The notes under the pieces: generated by a model
The model's input: the letters and a program-made list of their open reading frames with translations, nothing else
What the model was told of the DNA's origin: nothing
Database searches by the model: none
Program-made: the position numbers and the translations under genes
In this document: positions 50,200 to 60,999 of the stretch, piece after piece
Layout: each line of letters starts with the position of its first letter
How positions within the stretch are numbered: position 1 is the first letter of the stretch
Origin: Evernia prunastri
Lineage: Eukaryota; Ascomycota; Lecanoromycetes; Lecanorales; Parmeliaceae
Length of the DNA: 64,000 nt
Reading direction: 5' to 3'
NCBI GenBank assembly: GCA_003184365.1
Contig: NKYR01000082.1
Span: forward strand, 118,913-182,912

Positions 50200-51385
50200 G
50201 AAGCGTGGAGTTCCTAGAGGAAACTCGCACATAACCCTAAGCTGATATTCGACGATGGTTAAAGGGCATCAGTCCACTACTCGAGCTCTTTCCGATCTGA
50301 TCACTGGTATATCGTTTGGAGTCTAAGATGATCAATCAAATCTTCACATTTCTCGATCAAGGGGAAAAAAGCAGTTGTTGGAGCTTGGCTGATCATTTGA
50401 CTATGTCTCTCATTCTGCCAGAGAAGCTTGGCAGGCGGCCCAGCTAGGACCCAAGGTTCTCCTAGCCCTAGGATGAAAGATCATTCTGCTCCTTTGGAGC
50501 GTTGGTGTAACATGATGAGTACTGTATTTAGTAATTTGTGCTACAGCGTGACGAGTCTTCGCTGTGTGCGCGTGATACGTGTATCGATACACGACGTCAT
50601 TCGTCTCCATAGGTATCTAGGCGCAGGTATTCTACGGAGCACCAGGAGATCAATGAGCTTTGTCGGTGTAGGAGATGCGTTGAAACTTGGGATTCTGCCT
50701 TCCCCTAGAAACAAATGCTCGGCCCATAGTCTACTCCTTTTTGCAGAACCCTTGGCGGAGGCTCTGAGCAGGGATGTCAGGATAATCAAAAGTTTGAAGG
50801 GGGGAGGGGGGGACAGAGGCGAAATGTCGCAACAATTTGATTTTCCTGGCATTCCTGCTCGGAGCCTCCGCCGAGGGTTCTGCACCACGCCGAGAGTTAG
50901 TTTTGGTGGAGATGTTGCAGCGTCAAATCACTTTCGAGGCCTACTGGGCCTTCAGTGATGCGTGGAAAGCTGGAGTTCGCTGTGGGGCTCGAACCCAATA
51001 ACTTCGACAAAGTGGCTTGAAATATGTCACGAAGTGAAAGCGCCCCAGGAGTACCTAAATCCGGGCATGGGCGAGGAGATACTCATGACAGAGATATTCC
51101 CGATGCAGGAAGGCGATTGACATTAGCTGAAGCGGGCACTTGGATGTCCTTGTCTCGACGGATCGAAAATATTTTCGCTAATGTACTAGGGCCAAGTTGT
51201 CGATACTCATCAAGCATATGATGGGAACACCCACGCGTCTTGGTGAAAATTAGGCCGAACAAGTCCACCGCCCAAAGCAGATATAAGAGCTGCCTAGTCG
51301 TATGTCAACTTCTTTTCTACAAAGCTCCATCGAAGCATCCTCCCTGACTTACTAAAACGAGCGAAGTGCCAGGGAAACTGTCACA
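50200..51385. other. Gene-poor region with fold-back element
   Basis: Contains the hairpin at 50742-50884. A 176-codon open frame (50428-50958) runs through this hairpin and has no domain; I regard it as chance. Near 50984-50995 GGGGCTCGAACC resembles the T-arm of a tRNA on the minus strand, but no complete cloverleaf can be drawn. Confidence 0.5.
50742..50884. repeat. Imperfect inverted repeat (55-nt arms, 33-nt loop)
   Basis: Left arm 50742-50796 begins TGCAGAACCCTTGGCGGAGG; the reverse complement of the right arm 50830-50884 begins TGCAGAACCCTCGGCGGAGG. I count about 4-6 mismatches along most of the arms, mainly C/T transitions. The loop contains a G-run (GGGGGGAGGGGGGGAC). It could be a miniature inverted-repeat element or a small-RNA hairpin. 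Confidence 0.88.
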
Positions 51386-51827
51386 ATGAGAACGGTCATT
51401 CATGTAAGACAGTCCCGTCTATTCCAAGATACTTCGGCTTGATACTCGTCTACAGGTCATCGCCCTCTCGAGCCTCGTTTCACTTACGACAGCAGCACCA
51501 GAGGGCTACATTACCACCTACACGGCCCCAGACTGTGTGCAAGCCGGCAACCCCGGCGTGCAACGCGTAGAGACGGATATTCCGAGCAAACCCTGCGTGA
51601 ACCTCGGGCTCTTCACCAGCTTTCAAAGCGGTCTCGCCAGCCCTTGCCCCAAAAGAAAGACTCCAAAGGTGATGGCGTATCCGAAGCAGAAATGTGGAGC
51701 AACGGTGGTCGATGCCGGCACTATATCGTTAAATTATGAAGACGGGCCTTGCATGGAGATTGTGCTTGAGGTTAATGGGGGGTCGGTTTCGGCGGGTGGG
51801 CAGAGCGCTTCTTTTGCGTGTGTATGA
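51386..51827 (+). CDS. Small secreted cysteine-containing protein
   Basis: Two exons, 51386-51403 and 51456-51827, 129 aa. The 6-codon first exon (MRTVIH) joins to VIALSSLVSLTTAAPEGY, forming a typical signal peptide with cleavage likely after TAA or TAAP. The mature part (~108 aa) has six cysteines (in DCVQ, KPCV, SPCP, KCGA, GPCM, FACV), an even number suited to three disulfides. No known family recognised. Such proteins in plant-associated fungi are often effector candidates or surface proteins, but nothing here shows function. The signal peptide appears only after splicing, which supports the intron. Confidence 0.75.
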
Positions 51828-52495
51828 GGAACCGCCGATCAGATTGAGTAGACTTACGCGCGGGGTGGCATAAGGGATGTCCATTCGAGACGCAATCGAG
51901 CACGATATGAATGGCAGGAGCCTTGCCGTAAATGGACTCCAGTGGGTCACTGCTGGAATATGTTTCATCGGACTATCCTGCGTACTACCGAGCCATCAGC
52001 ATTTGGTTGACTCATATTTATAAAAATTGTACGAAGGGTTGGATCACATTCACAATGTGTTGAAGTGAAGTACGTAAAACGGCCGTAGTCGATGATCGAA
52101 GTTTTGCCTCCCACCTAATTTTCTCGTCTCGGCCAACCTTCAGTCAAGCTGAGGCAATTACATCGAGGCTATATAGCTCAGTATAGCTTAAGCATTCTTA
52201 TAGCTTTTTTCCCTGTTCTCGAAACTTACCACTATCTCTTTCTCTCTGATGTTCTATTAAGATCGTCGTTATAGAGATATTTTACTTACAGCGAAAATTT
52301 GTAGTACGTAAGGAATCTGTTAGATAATCATCTTATTCTAGATGAGTTTTTTCACATTACAGTCGATTTAATGCTAGTCTCCTTGCTAGCCAAAGCAAAT
52401 TACCCTCAAGCTTTTTTCCTGACACTTCGGCAGTGCCAACGAATTGACTGCCCTATAACAGCTCCTGCACAACTTCGTCTGTTACATAAAACTCA
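51828..52495. other. Intergenic region
   Basis: AT-rich between about 52130 and 52390. No gene recognised. Confidence 0.5.
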
Positions 52496-53095
52496 ATGGA
52501 CGTCCCATCTAGCAATGTGTTAGGCAGACCTGCCGTGGCCTCCCCGAGCGACCGTAGCACCGTTGACAACTCCAACGATTCCACTGAAACTCAAACTGCT
52601 ACAGGGAATGCTTCCAAAGTCATTGGAGTGAAGGCAGAAGACGTTCATTACGTGGACAGGCATGCCGTCAGAATCATCACTGCAAGTGACAAGGGAGAAA
52701 TAGTCATCATCTATGTTAAGAAAGGGAACTATTTCAAGTTGCCTGGTGGTGGTGTCGAGAAGGGCGAGGATCATCGTATCGCGGGGGAGAGGGATGCAAA
52801 GGAGGAAACGGGATGCAAAGTGATTCTGGACAGAGACTGTTTCGCCGTTACGGAGGAATGGAGGAACGATTTGCATCAGACCTCGTACTGCTATGCTGCC
52901 CGCTTCGTCGAAGATACGGGGGCCACGGAGCTTACTGACGACGAGCTCGTCGATGGTCTTCAGCATGAGTGGATTTCGGTTCGGGGTGCGATCGAGAAGA
53001 TGAAAGCATCTCAGCCCACATCGGATTTGGGACGTTTCATAAAGGAGCGGGACCTTGACTTTGTGGAGAAGTATGCGGATGCGAATAGTGCGTAG
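52496..53095 (+). CDS. Nudix hydrolase
   Basis: Single-exon, 199 aa. Nudix enzymes cleave nucleoside diphosphates linked to another group. The core runs from about residue 40 (VHYVDRHAVRIITASDKGEI, LPGGGVEKGED). The Nudix box spans residues 85-107: G-x5-E-x7-R-D-A-K-E-E-T-G-C. All signature positions fit except that the Glu after Arg (the RE pair) is Asp here. The EE pair that binds metal is intact. The substrate cannot be told; the small size and the LPGGG start resemble ADP-ribose/NUDIX-like fungal housecleaning enzymes. The N-terminal ~40 aa are disordered, S/T-rich. Confidence 0.92.
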   Translation: MDVPSSNVLGRPAVASPSDRSTVDNSNDSTETQTATGNASKVIGVKAEDVHYVDRHAVRIITASDKGEIVIIYVKKGNYFKLPGGGVEKGEDHRIAGERDAKEETGCKVILDRDCFAVTEEWRNDLHQTSYCYAARFVEDTGATELTDDELVDGLQHEWISVRGAIEKMKASQPTSDLGRFIKERDLDFVEKYADANSA

Positions 53096-54584
53096 CTACC
53101 CTCGGTGCTTGATGGAGTGTGTCTATTTTCCGACCAAATGCTTTCAAAGGATAGGAGCGTAAATACCACGCATTTGGACTCGCGCCGAGGGTGTCCAGCT
53201 TAGATCGGGACGAACGGTATGTGATCAGGTGTTTACCATGACTGTAACGGGAGGCTCTGATTGGTATTCATGGGTGGCTGTCTCTAATCTATGTCCATTC
53301 ATTTGAGGAACATTGTCGTCACTTGCATGTGCATGCATAAAATGACTGTATGAGACACCAGTACTGCAAATCGCAATCTTGGAGAGAGACGATTTCCTGG
53401 GCTGACGACAGGGTGCTAGATCTGAACCCAAGTAAAGCATGACATCGTTGCAGGTTCAGATTCTCTGCGTTCGAGATGATCTAACACCCAGCCAATTCCT
53501 ATTCTCTGTTCTTCAAATCGTTTCTGCGCCTCTGCTCCGTCCGATCTTCCATCATCGTGGGTGATGGTATTCACCCCCGCCGGTCGGGGCCCACGACAAT
53601 ACATCATCCTACATTTTAATCATCGGCAAATCTGGAAAGATGATCCTAAGATCAAATGTTGCTCATTTGGCGCATCCTACGCATTTCTTACTCACGCAGG
53701 GTTGGGCTGATTACCCGGCTTATTCCTTGCTTATACAGTGGTCGGGTGAGTAATTCAACTCAAAACAACTCTCTCTGCTAAGTATGAAAATCTGAAATCG
53801 ATGCATAAATTTGCTAGGAAGGAAACTCGTGCAGGCGGGTGAGAAGAAGTGCATTCGCGACCAAATGTAAACGGTGATGAGCAAGAAATAGTGAGGCAGA
53901 CGGCCTAAGTTCGCCTGTGCCTGCCCCTCATTGGCGATTACATTAAGGCTATGTACATGGACACCACCACATCCCAACTCGAATTCGACAAATTCACGTC
54001 TTCCACCATGTGAGGGAGCTACGATGACCATAAATTGCTAAAGCTGAAAACTGAGCTAGGTGTCTTTATTCAGATTCTATGCCATTTCGTCTGGTCCAAT
54101 GAGTAGGTAGACTATGTATGTTTCCGATCAGTCTTACTCTGTTGGGATAGGAATCCCTCGTTCATACTTACAGCATCTGAATACAACAATCCAACAAGAA
54201 TACGATGCTACGTACCTGGAGAAGACGATCAACGGAATTGGACCCCGCTTTGGGTGACAAGATCCTTTTCGACGCTTGCCATGCATCCATGCGTTATCGC
54301 GCATTAATAAGCTGGCTCTGCTTCTTAATTGGAAAGTTGGAAAATTGGAAGCTCACGGCTGCCTATATAGGAATGATGTCCGTTGATTACCATCATAGAT
54401 TTGCCAAGCTTCATGCAAGACCCCCCACAATCCGCCAAGTTCGACCATCTTGCATGTCACATTTTCATGTCATTCTTTTAACGATCAAAGATACTCCCAA
54501 GGGTGGGAAGTAGAAAGTTACCTGTCCATTGATTGCCCTTGTTGTCACTTCCATACCTAACACACACAATTCCTAACCCTCCCA
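53096..54584. other. Intergenic region
   Basis: 1.5 kb. A 102-codon open frame at 54205-54513 has no family features and is not called. Nothing else recognised. Confidence 0.5.
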
Positions 54585-56168
54585 ATGACTATCTTACAAC
54601 TTTTGCTTCACGCTCTGCTTGTAAGCAGTGTGTGCGGAAAGCTTGCTGAAATCGCCCGTCGGGGCGGCTTCAGTAAGAGGACTTTGCAAGACGTGCACCG
54701 AAGAAAGCTCAACGAGCGAACGCTGAACCAAACAGGATTGCAGTACTACAGCAATGACACTGCGCAGTATTTCGTCGAGTCTCTACCCGAGATTCCCCAG
54801 AATTTTCTCACGGAGATGTATAGCGGACTTATTCCCATCGATACGTCCAATGCAAGTCGAGCTCTGTTCTTTGTCTTTCAGCCGAGAGTGGGGCCGCCGG
54901 TGGACGAGGTTACCATTTGGCTGAATGGCGGACCGGGATGCAGCTCGCTGGAAGGGTTCTTCCAGGAGAACGGTCTCATACAGTGGACGTGGGGCCAATT
55001 TGATCCCACCATCAATCCGTACTCCTGGGTGAATCTGACCAACATGCTATGGGTCGAGCAGCCCGTGGGCACGGGCTTTTCCATCGGGACACCGACGGCT
55101 ACATCAGAGGAAGACATCGCAGCCGACTTTGTCAGGTTCTTCAAGAATTTTCAAGACATCTTTGGGATCAAAAATTACAAGATCTTCGTTACTGGCGAAA
55201 GCTATGCTGGGCGATACGTGCCGTACATCGCGAACGAGATGCTGGATCACAACGATACTGACTACTATGATGTCAGTGGCATTCTGGTGTATGATCCTTG
55301 TATTGGTTCATACAATTCTCAGAACGACATCACTGTCTATCCGTTCGTTGAGCAGAACAATAATGTCCTGAATCTCAACAAGTCGTACCTGGCTACGCTT
55401 GAAGCGCTGGATGAGAGTTGCGGATTCGCCTCTTTTCGCGAGCAGTACATGAGCTTCCCTCCTAACGGCAGCCAGCCTGTTCTCTATGAGAATTGCACGG
55501 CGAGTCCGGAATGCTGTATCTGGGACAGTGTGTACGATGCAGCGTACGACCCTAATCCATGCTTCAACGTGTACGAAATCGGGCTGCAATGCCCGCTCTT
55601 GGGAGATGTCTTGGGATATCCGACGGATTTGCAATTATCCTATCCATCGCAGCCGGTATACTTCAATCGTACGGACGTCAAGCTGGCAATGCATGCTCCC
55701 ATGGAAGTTGACTGGACAGAATGTGCGCCACACCCCGTGTTCGTAGGCGACGGCGGTCCGGAAGGCGAAGGGGACAGCTCGGCCGATCCGATCCAACAGG
55801 TGTTGCCTCGCGTCATCGAAGCTACCAATCGCGTTTTGGTGGCGAATGGCGATCTCGACCTGGAAATCCTGACCAATGCCACCCTGCTCGCCATCCAGAA
55901 CATGACGTGGAATGGAGCGTTGGGATTCCAATCCGAGCCTGCGACGCCGATTGACATCCAGCTTCCGGACCTGCAGTATCAGTCTCTCTTTTCCTCGCAG
56001 GGCTTCGATGGCTTGGATGCGCACCAAGGGATCATGGGCGTCCAGCATTATGAAAGAGGTTTGATGTGGGCGGAGACGTACCTCAGCGGGCATATGGAGC
56101 CTCAGTTCCAGCCTAGGAGTAGCTACCGACATCTGCAGTGGGTCCTAGGGAGAATCGATGCGCTGTAG
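54585..56168 (+). CDS. Secreted serine carboxypeptidase (S10)
   Basis: Peptidase family S10, removes C-terminal residues from peptides; acts in the vacuole or outside the cell. Single exon, 527 aa, with a signal peptide (TILQLLLHALLVSSVCG). Substrate-binding block WLNGGPGCSSLEGFF at about residue 112; catalytic Ser206 in GESYAGRY; likely Asp425 in NGDLDLEIL; His503 in SGHMEPQFQP. NMTWNG after the Asp is a hallmark of the fungal S10 subgroup that has this motif. Eight or more N-glycosylation sequons and several Cys pairs fit secretion. The triad is complete. Whether vacuolar or extracellular cannot be decided here. Confidence 0.95.
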   Translation: MTILQLLLHALLVSSVCGKLAEIARRGGFSKRTLQDVHRRKLNERTLNQTGLQYYSNDTAQYFVESLPEIPQNFLTEMYSGLIPIDTSNASRALFFVFQPRVGPPVDEVTIWLNGGPGCSSLEGFFQENGLIQWTWGQFDPTINPYSWVNLTNMLWVEQPVGTGFSIGTPTATSEEDIAADFVRFFKNFQDIFGIKNYKIFVTGESYAGRYVPYIANEMLDHNDTDYYDVSGILVYDPCIGSYNSQNDITVYPFVEQNNNVLNLNKSYLATLEALDESCGFASFREQYMSFPPNGSQPVLYENCTASPECCIWDSVYDAAYDPNPCFNVYEIGLQCPLLGDVLGYPTDLQLSYPSQPVYFNRTDVKLAMHAPMEVDWTECAPHPVFVGDGGPEGEGDSSADPIQQVLPRVIEATNRVLVANGDLDLEILTNATLLAIQNMTWNGALGFQSEPATPIDIQLPDLQYQSLFSSQGFDGLDAHQGIMGVQHYERGLMWAETYLSGHMEPQFQPRSSYRHLQWVLGRIDAL

Positions 56169-57199
56169 TCGGGATCACTGGGCGGAATGCCGAAGCCTTT
56201 GGTGGCTTGTTGATGATTACGTCTCAAGGACATATATGTATCTTTTGGAGCACCAGCACTCATGAGTAACGATGTTGGTTATACAGTGTAAATAGACACA
56301 CTCTATAGCTCAAGAAAAGCAATCCACCCCTTCCATTATCACCTCAACCAGTATTCAAGCTTCTGAACCCAATGATACAAGGAGGCGTAAGTCCTTTGCT
56401 ACCAGGCGATCAAGTACCACTTGTCCTTCGCCCTTTCAATGAAGCTGACCCATACACTCACATCGCCGAACATCCCACTCACAGTTTCACTGACGAAGAA
56501 ACTCTCAAGGCTGCCCAAGAGTTTTCCCCAGTTGAAACAATCCTAGGTAAGCCTGCTTTGACCTCCAAACCTTCCGCCGAACAACCTTCACCACCACTCT
56601 CAAATGTCAGACCCAACTATTCGAAACCCCACCGGATAGATCTTAGCCCATCCCAGTTAGCGATCCAACACGTCACGACGTCACCTCGACGTCCCGACGG
56701 GAAGTTCGGCGCACGGTAGAAGTGCGCTCAGCTTCGAGCATAATGTTGTGCTCTGGGTACTGATGCAGTGTGCTGTAGTCCACTGAGAGAAGGCGGGGCG
56801 GTTGGTGGAAGAAAGGAGGAAAGAAAGAAAGAAGAAAAGGTATTTTTGCGATGTGAGATATAGGATCTGCTGAGGTTGAGCATGAGTGAGCTTCCGGCGT
56901 GAAGGCGTCTTCGTGGGAAAATTCTGCGAGGATGTTGGGAGGTCGTGGAGACGGGCGGGTGGGGTTTGGCAATTCAGCGAGTTGGATCTGCATAAGTGGT
57001 AGAGTGGAGATGGAAAGAGAGATACGTGTTGACAAAAGGGGAAGAGTGACGTGGAAGGTCGCAGAGTATCAACGTGAAGAGGGACTTTCTGAACAGAGCA
57101 TCTCTAGTGCAGCGACAGATTGCCTCGATGATTACATACTCTTGGTTGATAGGTGATTATCTATGTATATAGAATATATGTTGATGGAGCGTATACGAT
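56169..57199. other. Intergenic region with possible short gene
   Basis: Contains the hypothetical frame 56372-56719 described separately. The remainder (about 56720-57199) has no recognisable gene. Confidence 0.4.
56372..56719 (+). CDS. Hypothetical small protein
   Basis: Open frame of 115 codons whose first ~90 residues (from PLLPGDQVPLVLRPFNEADP and HIAEHPTHSFTDEETLKAAQ) look protein-like rather than random, with conserved-type acidic and proline content. No family recognised. Possible donor signals GTAAGT (56387) and GTAAGC (56548) mean the true exon structure may differ. It could be a chance frame. Confidence 0.35.
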   Translation: MIQGGVSPLLPGDQVPLVLRPFNEADPYTHIAEHPTHSFTDEETLKAAQEFSPVETILGKPALTSKPSAEQPSPPLSNVRPNYSKPHRIDLSPSQLAIQHVTTSPRRPDGKFGAR

Positions 57200-59127
57200 C
57201 TACTCCTCTTTCCTGACTAACCTGACAGGCCCTTCATACTTGAGCCTCCCTCTCACCCAGTAGTAGCTCCAGCTCAGCAACAACACGCCCACAAAAATGA
57301 GAACACTCCAATTCATACTCTGTGGTGTCGGATCGCTCTGCGGCGGGAAGCACACCATCACGAAGCTGAGCATCAAAAACAACAGCGACAGGATGTTGAT
57401 CACCAAACCGTATCTGCCCAGAGAGAAATAGCACTTCAAGAGCGATCGACCCTGGAAGCGTCGCAAGGCCATTGAGCCGATGGATATCATGTAGGACGAT
57501 AGGAGCGCGACTGTGCCGAGGGCGATGAGCTGGTTGAAAGCGATGGTCGAGCCGAAGGAGATGCTGATCAGGAGGATCGAGAAGAGTGCGGTCGCAAGGA
57601 TGGCATTCAGGGGAATGTCCCAGCCAAGAGGGACCTACGGCGAGTCTTAGAGGTAGGGCTACGATAGAAGGGCGGTGAACTTGCATTCTCGAAACACTCG
57701 TGGAACGGGACGCCTCTATCGCGGGCAAACGAGAAGAGTTGGCGGGAGGCAGTTGCCATGTTTGTAACGGCGCTCAACTGCGACAATATCAAGAGAATGG
57801 AAGCCATGGTCGTTGCGCCTTTGGGTGTTGCGTTGTAGAAAATCTCCTCCAGACTTAGATGTCTTGTTAAAAAATCAGTGGTTTCGACGTACCTGGATGA
57901 AAGGATATCCGGTCCGTGTCTGTAGGACATCCTGAAGGTTTCCGATACAGAAGCACAGAGTGACTAGCATTATGAACCCTAGCGCCCCGTTGACAATCAA
58001 TGTCGCAAGCATGATCCGGGGAAGGGTCTTTGATGCATTGCGAACTTCTTCGGACATGTGCACTGCAGCATCGGGGCCAATGAGAGCCACCTGCGGGCTG
58101 AGTATGCCGACCAGGACGGCAAGACCGGTGCTACGCCAGTCGCCTCCGTCATTGAATGTCGTGAACACGTCACGAGCCGAGGATAGAGGAGCAAGGACCC
58201 ATAGAGGCACGATGATGGCGATGAAGCCGAAGATGTGGAGCAATAGGATGACACCCTCGATAACGGGAAGGTGACGGGCGAGGATCGTATTGATGAAAAG
58301 GGAAAAGAATACCAAAGAGATTGCTATAAGACTTCCATGCCATCTCTGAGGAACGTAATCCGATTGATTGAGCACGATTAGGCCTTGGATTGTTGTGCCG
58401 GCTAGATAACATTGTGCTGCAGAGCCTGCTTGCCATCCAAGCACGCAAAGCCAGCCTGTTCAGTGGTTATTATCTTTTCTCAAACGGCTCCAGTATCTAT
58501 GCAAACCAGTTGTGTAGCTGACGAGTTTCTGTGCTCCTGGGCTTGCGAACTGACTGTGGATTAGAGATGGTTCGCAAAGGGAGAACCACGATATCAAAGT
58601 ACCTCTGATACCCAATGGTATTGTCCACCAGCCGTCGGAGCCCTTTACGAGCTGTCATCTCTTAGTTATCTTGGTAGTTGCCAGCAATTCATACATTGAT
58701 GCCATTTCAGCCATCGAAATCACAGCCAAGCCAAATCCAAAGAAGGTGAAGATATAAATATATATCGCACCTGCAGTGCCGCCATTTGTCAAGCCGAATG
58801 TGGCCGTTCTATGAAACACTTCTTAGTAGCAGAAATCAGGCGATTAACGCAACTCACGATGTCTGAGCTTCCCATGATATCATCAGGACCATAGAAAATG
58901 CGAATATTGAATAGTAACCGAAGGTACGCTGAAGGGCGTTAAGGGAAATTCTCAAGATCCAGCAGATGAGGCCAAACCTTGAGGACTTGATCCTTTCCCA
59001 TGCGTGCCATATCCTCTTGATCAAGTTCTGTGCCATTTTTGACGACAGCGACTTCACCACTGGTGTTTGCGACCCCAACATCGGAGGGATGATAGCTGTC
59101 AGTTGTAGCGCCAATCAATTTGTCCAT
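57200..59127 (-). CDS. Amino-acid/GABA-type permease (APC family)
   Basis: Minus-strand exons 59127-58978, 58928-58858, 58808-58695, 58642-58603, 58549-58507, 58455-57893, 57843-57685, 57634-57200; all phases agree, 474 aa. The N-terminal cytosolic part precedes the helix FGYYSIFAFSMVLMISWEAQ. Hallmark loops: TNGGTAGAIYIY, then MAEMASMAPTAGGQYHWVSE, made only by splicing the 40-nt exon 4. Further helices include LIAISLVFFSLFINT and the conserved GPDAAVHMSEEVRNASKTLP, a signature of the fungal choline/GABA permease group (Uga4/Hnm1). About 11-12 helices can be drawn. The seventh intron uses a GC donor (GCAAGT, 57684-57635). The N-terminal region is shorter than in Uga4. Substrate unproven. Confidence 0.88.
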
Positions 59128-60410
59128 CTTACATTTGCTGAGAAAAAATGAGGTACAAAAAGCCTGAGGTAAATAGACGAGAGAATTTGAGAGGGGGAAG
59201 CAATCGATGTTCAGCCCAGGAGACGAAGAAACAGCAGATTGGCTCCTCTACATGCAAGAAAGGATCAAGATTCAAGATTACCAATCACTGCATGAAGGTG
59301 CCGTGAGCCTAGAATTCGAGGCCGTTCCAAAAATTCCCAGTCCATTGAACAGAATTGTTTCTTGGAGCGGGGGTGTAAGCCCCGTCATTGGCGAGTAGAG
59401 GTACGTACACCGCAAGCTAATGCAACTATTGGTTATCACATTCATCTGGTGCATGATGAATAATGCATCACCCTACACCTAGGTTTCAGCTAGAGTATAC
59501 AGTAGTGCTTGGGCTGCCTCACGCTGGGTATAGCAGGCCACGGTAGGCCAAAATCAAGGCCCTAGGTGGACATCTTATCACAGCGTAAGAAGGATTCCCA
59601 TGCTTAGAGTACTCTACCTTACCTTACTCTCCTCATTTGAACGGTTTGAATCTCTGTAATTCACTATTCCTTAACCATATAATATTCAAAGCTGAAAATA
59701 CATATTTTCAAGCGTCAAACATGGTCTCTGAACTTTCAAGAGTTCTCTGAATGGAGGTCGTGTTGATGGATGTTGTACTTGATTGATTGATTGATTTATT
59801 CATACTACCCTGAAGTTAGACCCTTAGTGGGCCAACTATGCGAGATGTGCAATCTATCTATCGAATCTAATTGACTGAGACCATTGAAAGAGGCTACCCT
59901 ACGGTCGCCGGAGCCCTTTCGTGAAGAACCATATCCTGCTTTTTGACCCGAAACCCTTGGTGTTTTCTATGTATTGTAGATTCCGTATGGGGTGGGACCC
60001 CTCTAAGCCCGGGGGTCCCAAAGAACAGTATCCCAATTCCAACTCTTTTCCATTCCAGCCCACTAGACGGAGTTGCCCTGACGACTCTGAGGGTCACTAC
60101 TTCTCAGAGTCTATTGCTCGGTAGGCGGCCGAGGTTCAAGATCCGGTATCACCTTTATCGAGGAATGAGACGGATACGTTTCGATAGGGCGAAGTCGAAC
60201 GATTTGAAACCGTATATATCGAGGCACTCCGGAAGAGGACAGAGTGGATATTCGCTCGTGTTGTAGGCTGAATAGGTAGTCGATGACGGTAGAAGAATAT
60301 GCNCTCTTGGGGTAAGAGGGTGTGTCGGTATTGCGGAGGCTTGATGTGAAGTGAAATGTAATGTAATGTCTAGATGTTGAGATCTGACAGTGTAGAGGCG
60401 TTACGGCCTT

Positions 60411-60464
60411 TGCTGAAATGACTGTTTATTGCTGACTGGAATGACTGTTTATTGCTGAAATGAC
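60411..60464. repeat. Short direct repeats
   Basis: TGCTGAAATGACTGTTTAT (60411-60429), then TGCTGACTGGAATGACTGTT plus TAT (60430-60452), then TGCTGAAATGAC (60453-60464). Tandem, with one copy enlarged by 4 bp. Confidence 0.85.
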
Positions 60465-60647
60465 ACGTGGCATCCTGCGGACGTGTCGAGAGGTTGACTG
60501 TATTTGCTGAATATGATAGGCATATGAGAGGGCGAGGTCGGTAGATATCCATATCGTTGACTAGTATGGCTCAGTCGAAAGAAAGGCTTTTGATGGCCTG
60601 ACTGTCGGAAAGAGTACGTGGCATTGCGCGATTTTCAGGGGGTCCTT

Positions 60648-60740
60648 GGACCCGAGGCCTACAGTCGTGTAAACCGCTCATTATGGGCACGGGCAGATAC
60701 CTTATAATGAGCTGATTACCGTACTGTAGGCCTCAGGCCC
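60648..60740. repeat. Fold-back element (about 40-nt arms)
   Basis: Left arm 60648-60686 contains CCCGAGGCCTACAGT and GCTCATTAT; the right arm 60700-60740 contains ATAATGAGC and ACTGTAGGCCTCAGG in mirror order. Arms match at about three quarters of positions, around a loop of roughly 13 nt. Candidate miniature element or hairpin transcript. Confidence 0.8.
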
Positions 60741-60999
60741 ATAAATGATGTCGTTGTGGTTGTGGGAACAAAAATGTGGTTTTGCGCTGTTGTTGATCCT
60801 TTCTTCCATTGTTGGAATGCTGAAAACTACCTTCCCCGCAATGTACGCTACCGCCACATTGGGCTAGCGCGAGAAATTTCTGCACCGTACATAGACTGTA
60901 GAGCATCTATCATAGTACATTATCAACTATATACTTCTTACACTATGTGTATATATTTCCATATGACAAAGAATTATAAGTCCGAATTCAGCACTTCGC

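Larger units (their letters stand above)
59128..60990. other. Gene-poor region with several short repeats
   Basis: Holds a GGGACCCC/GGGGTCCC inverted repeat (59994-60019), a direct repeat (60411-60464), a fold-back element (60648-60740) and one undetermined base, N at 60303. Open frames at 59894-60124 on both strands overlap completely and I do not call either. The repeat content suggests old mobile-element debris upstream of the copia remnant. Confidence 0.5.

Noticed and set aside
50428..50958. 176-codon open frame
   Set aside because: It crosses the hairpin at 50742-50884 and its G-run loop, has no recognisable domain, and the opposite strand is also open.
50964..51010. tRNA-like T-arm (GGGTTCGAGCCCCAC on the minus strand)
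   Set aside because: No matching acceptor stem, D-arm or anticodon arm can be placed around it.
59894..60124. Overlapping open frames on both strands near 60 kb
   Set aside because: Neither has introns, motifs or a family match; the region contains an inverted repeat that opens both strands.
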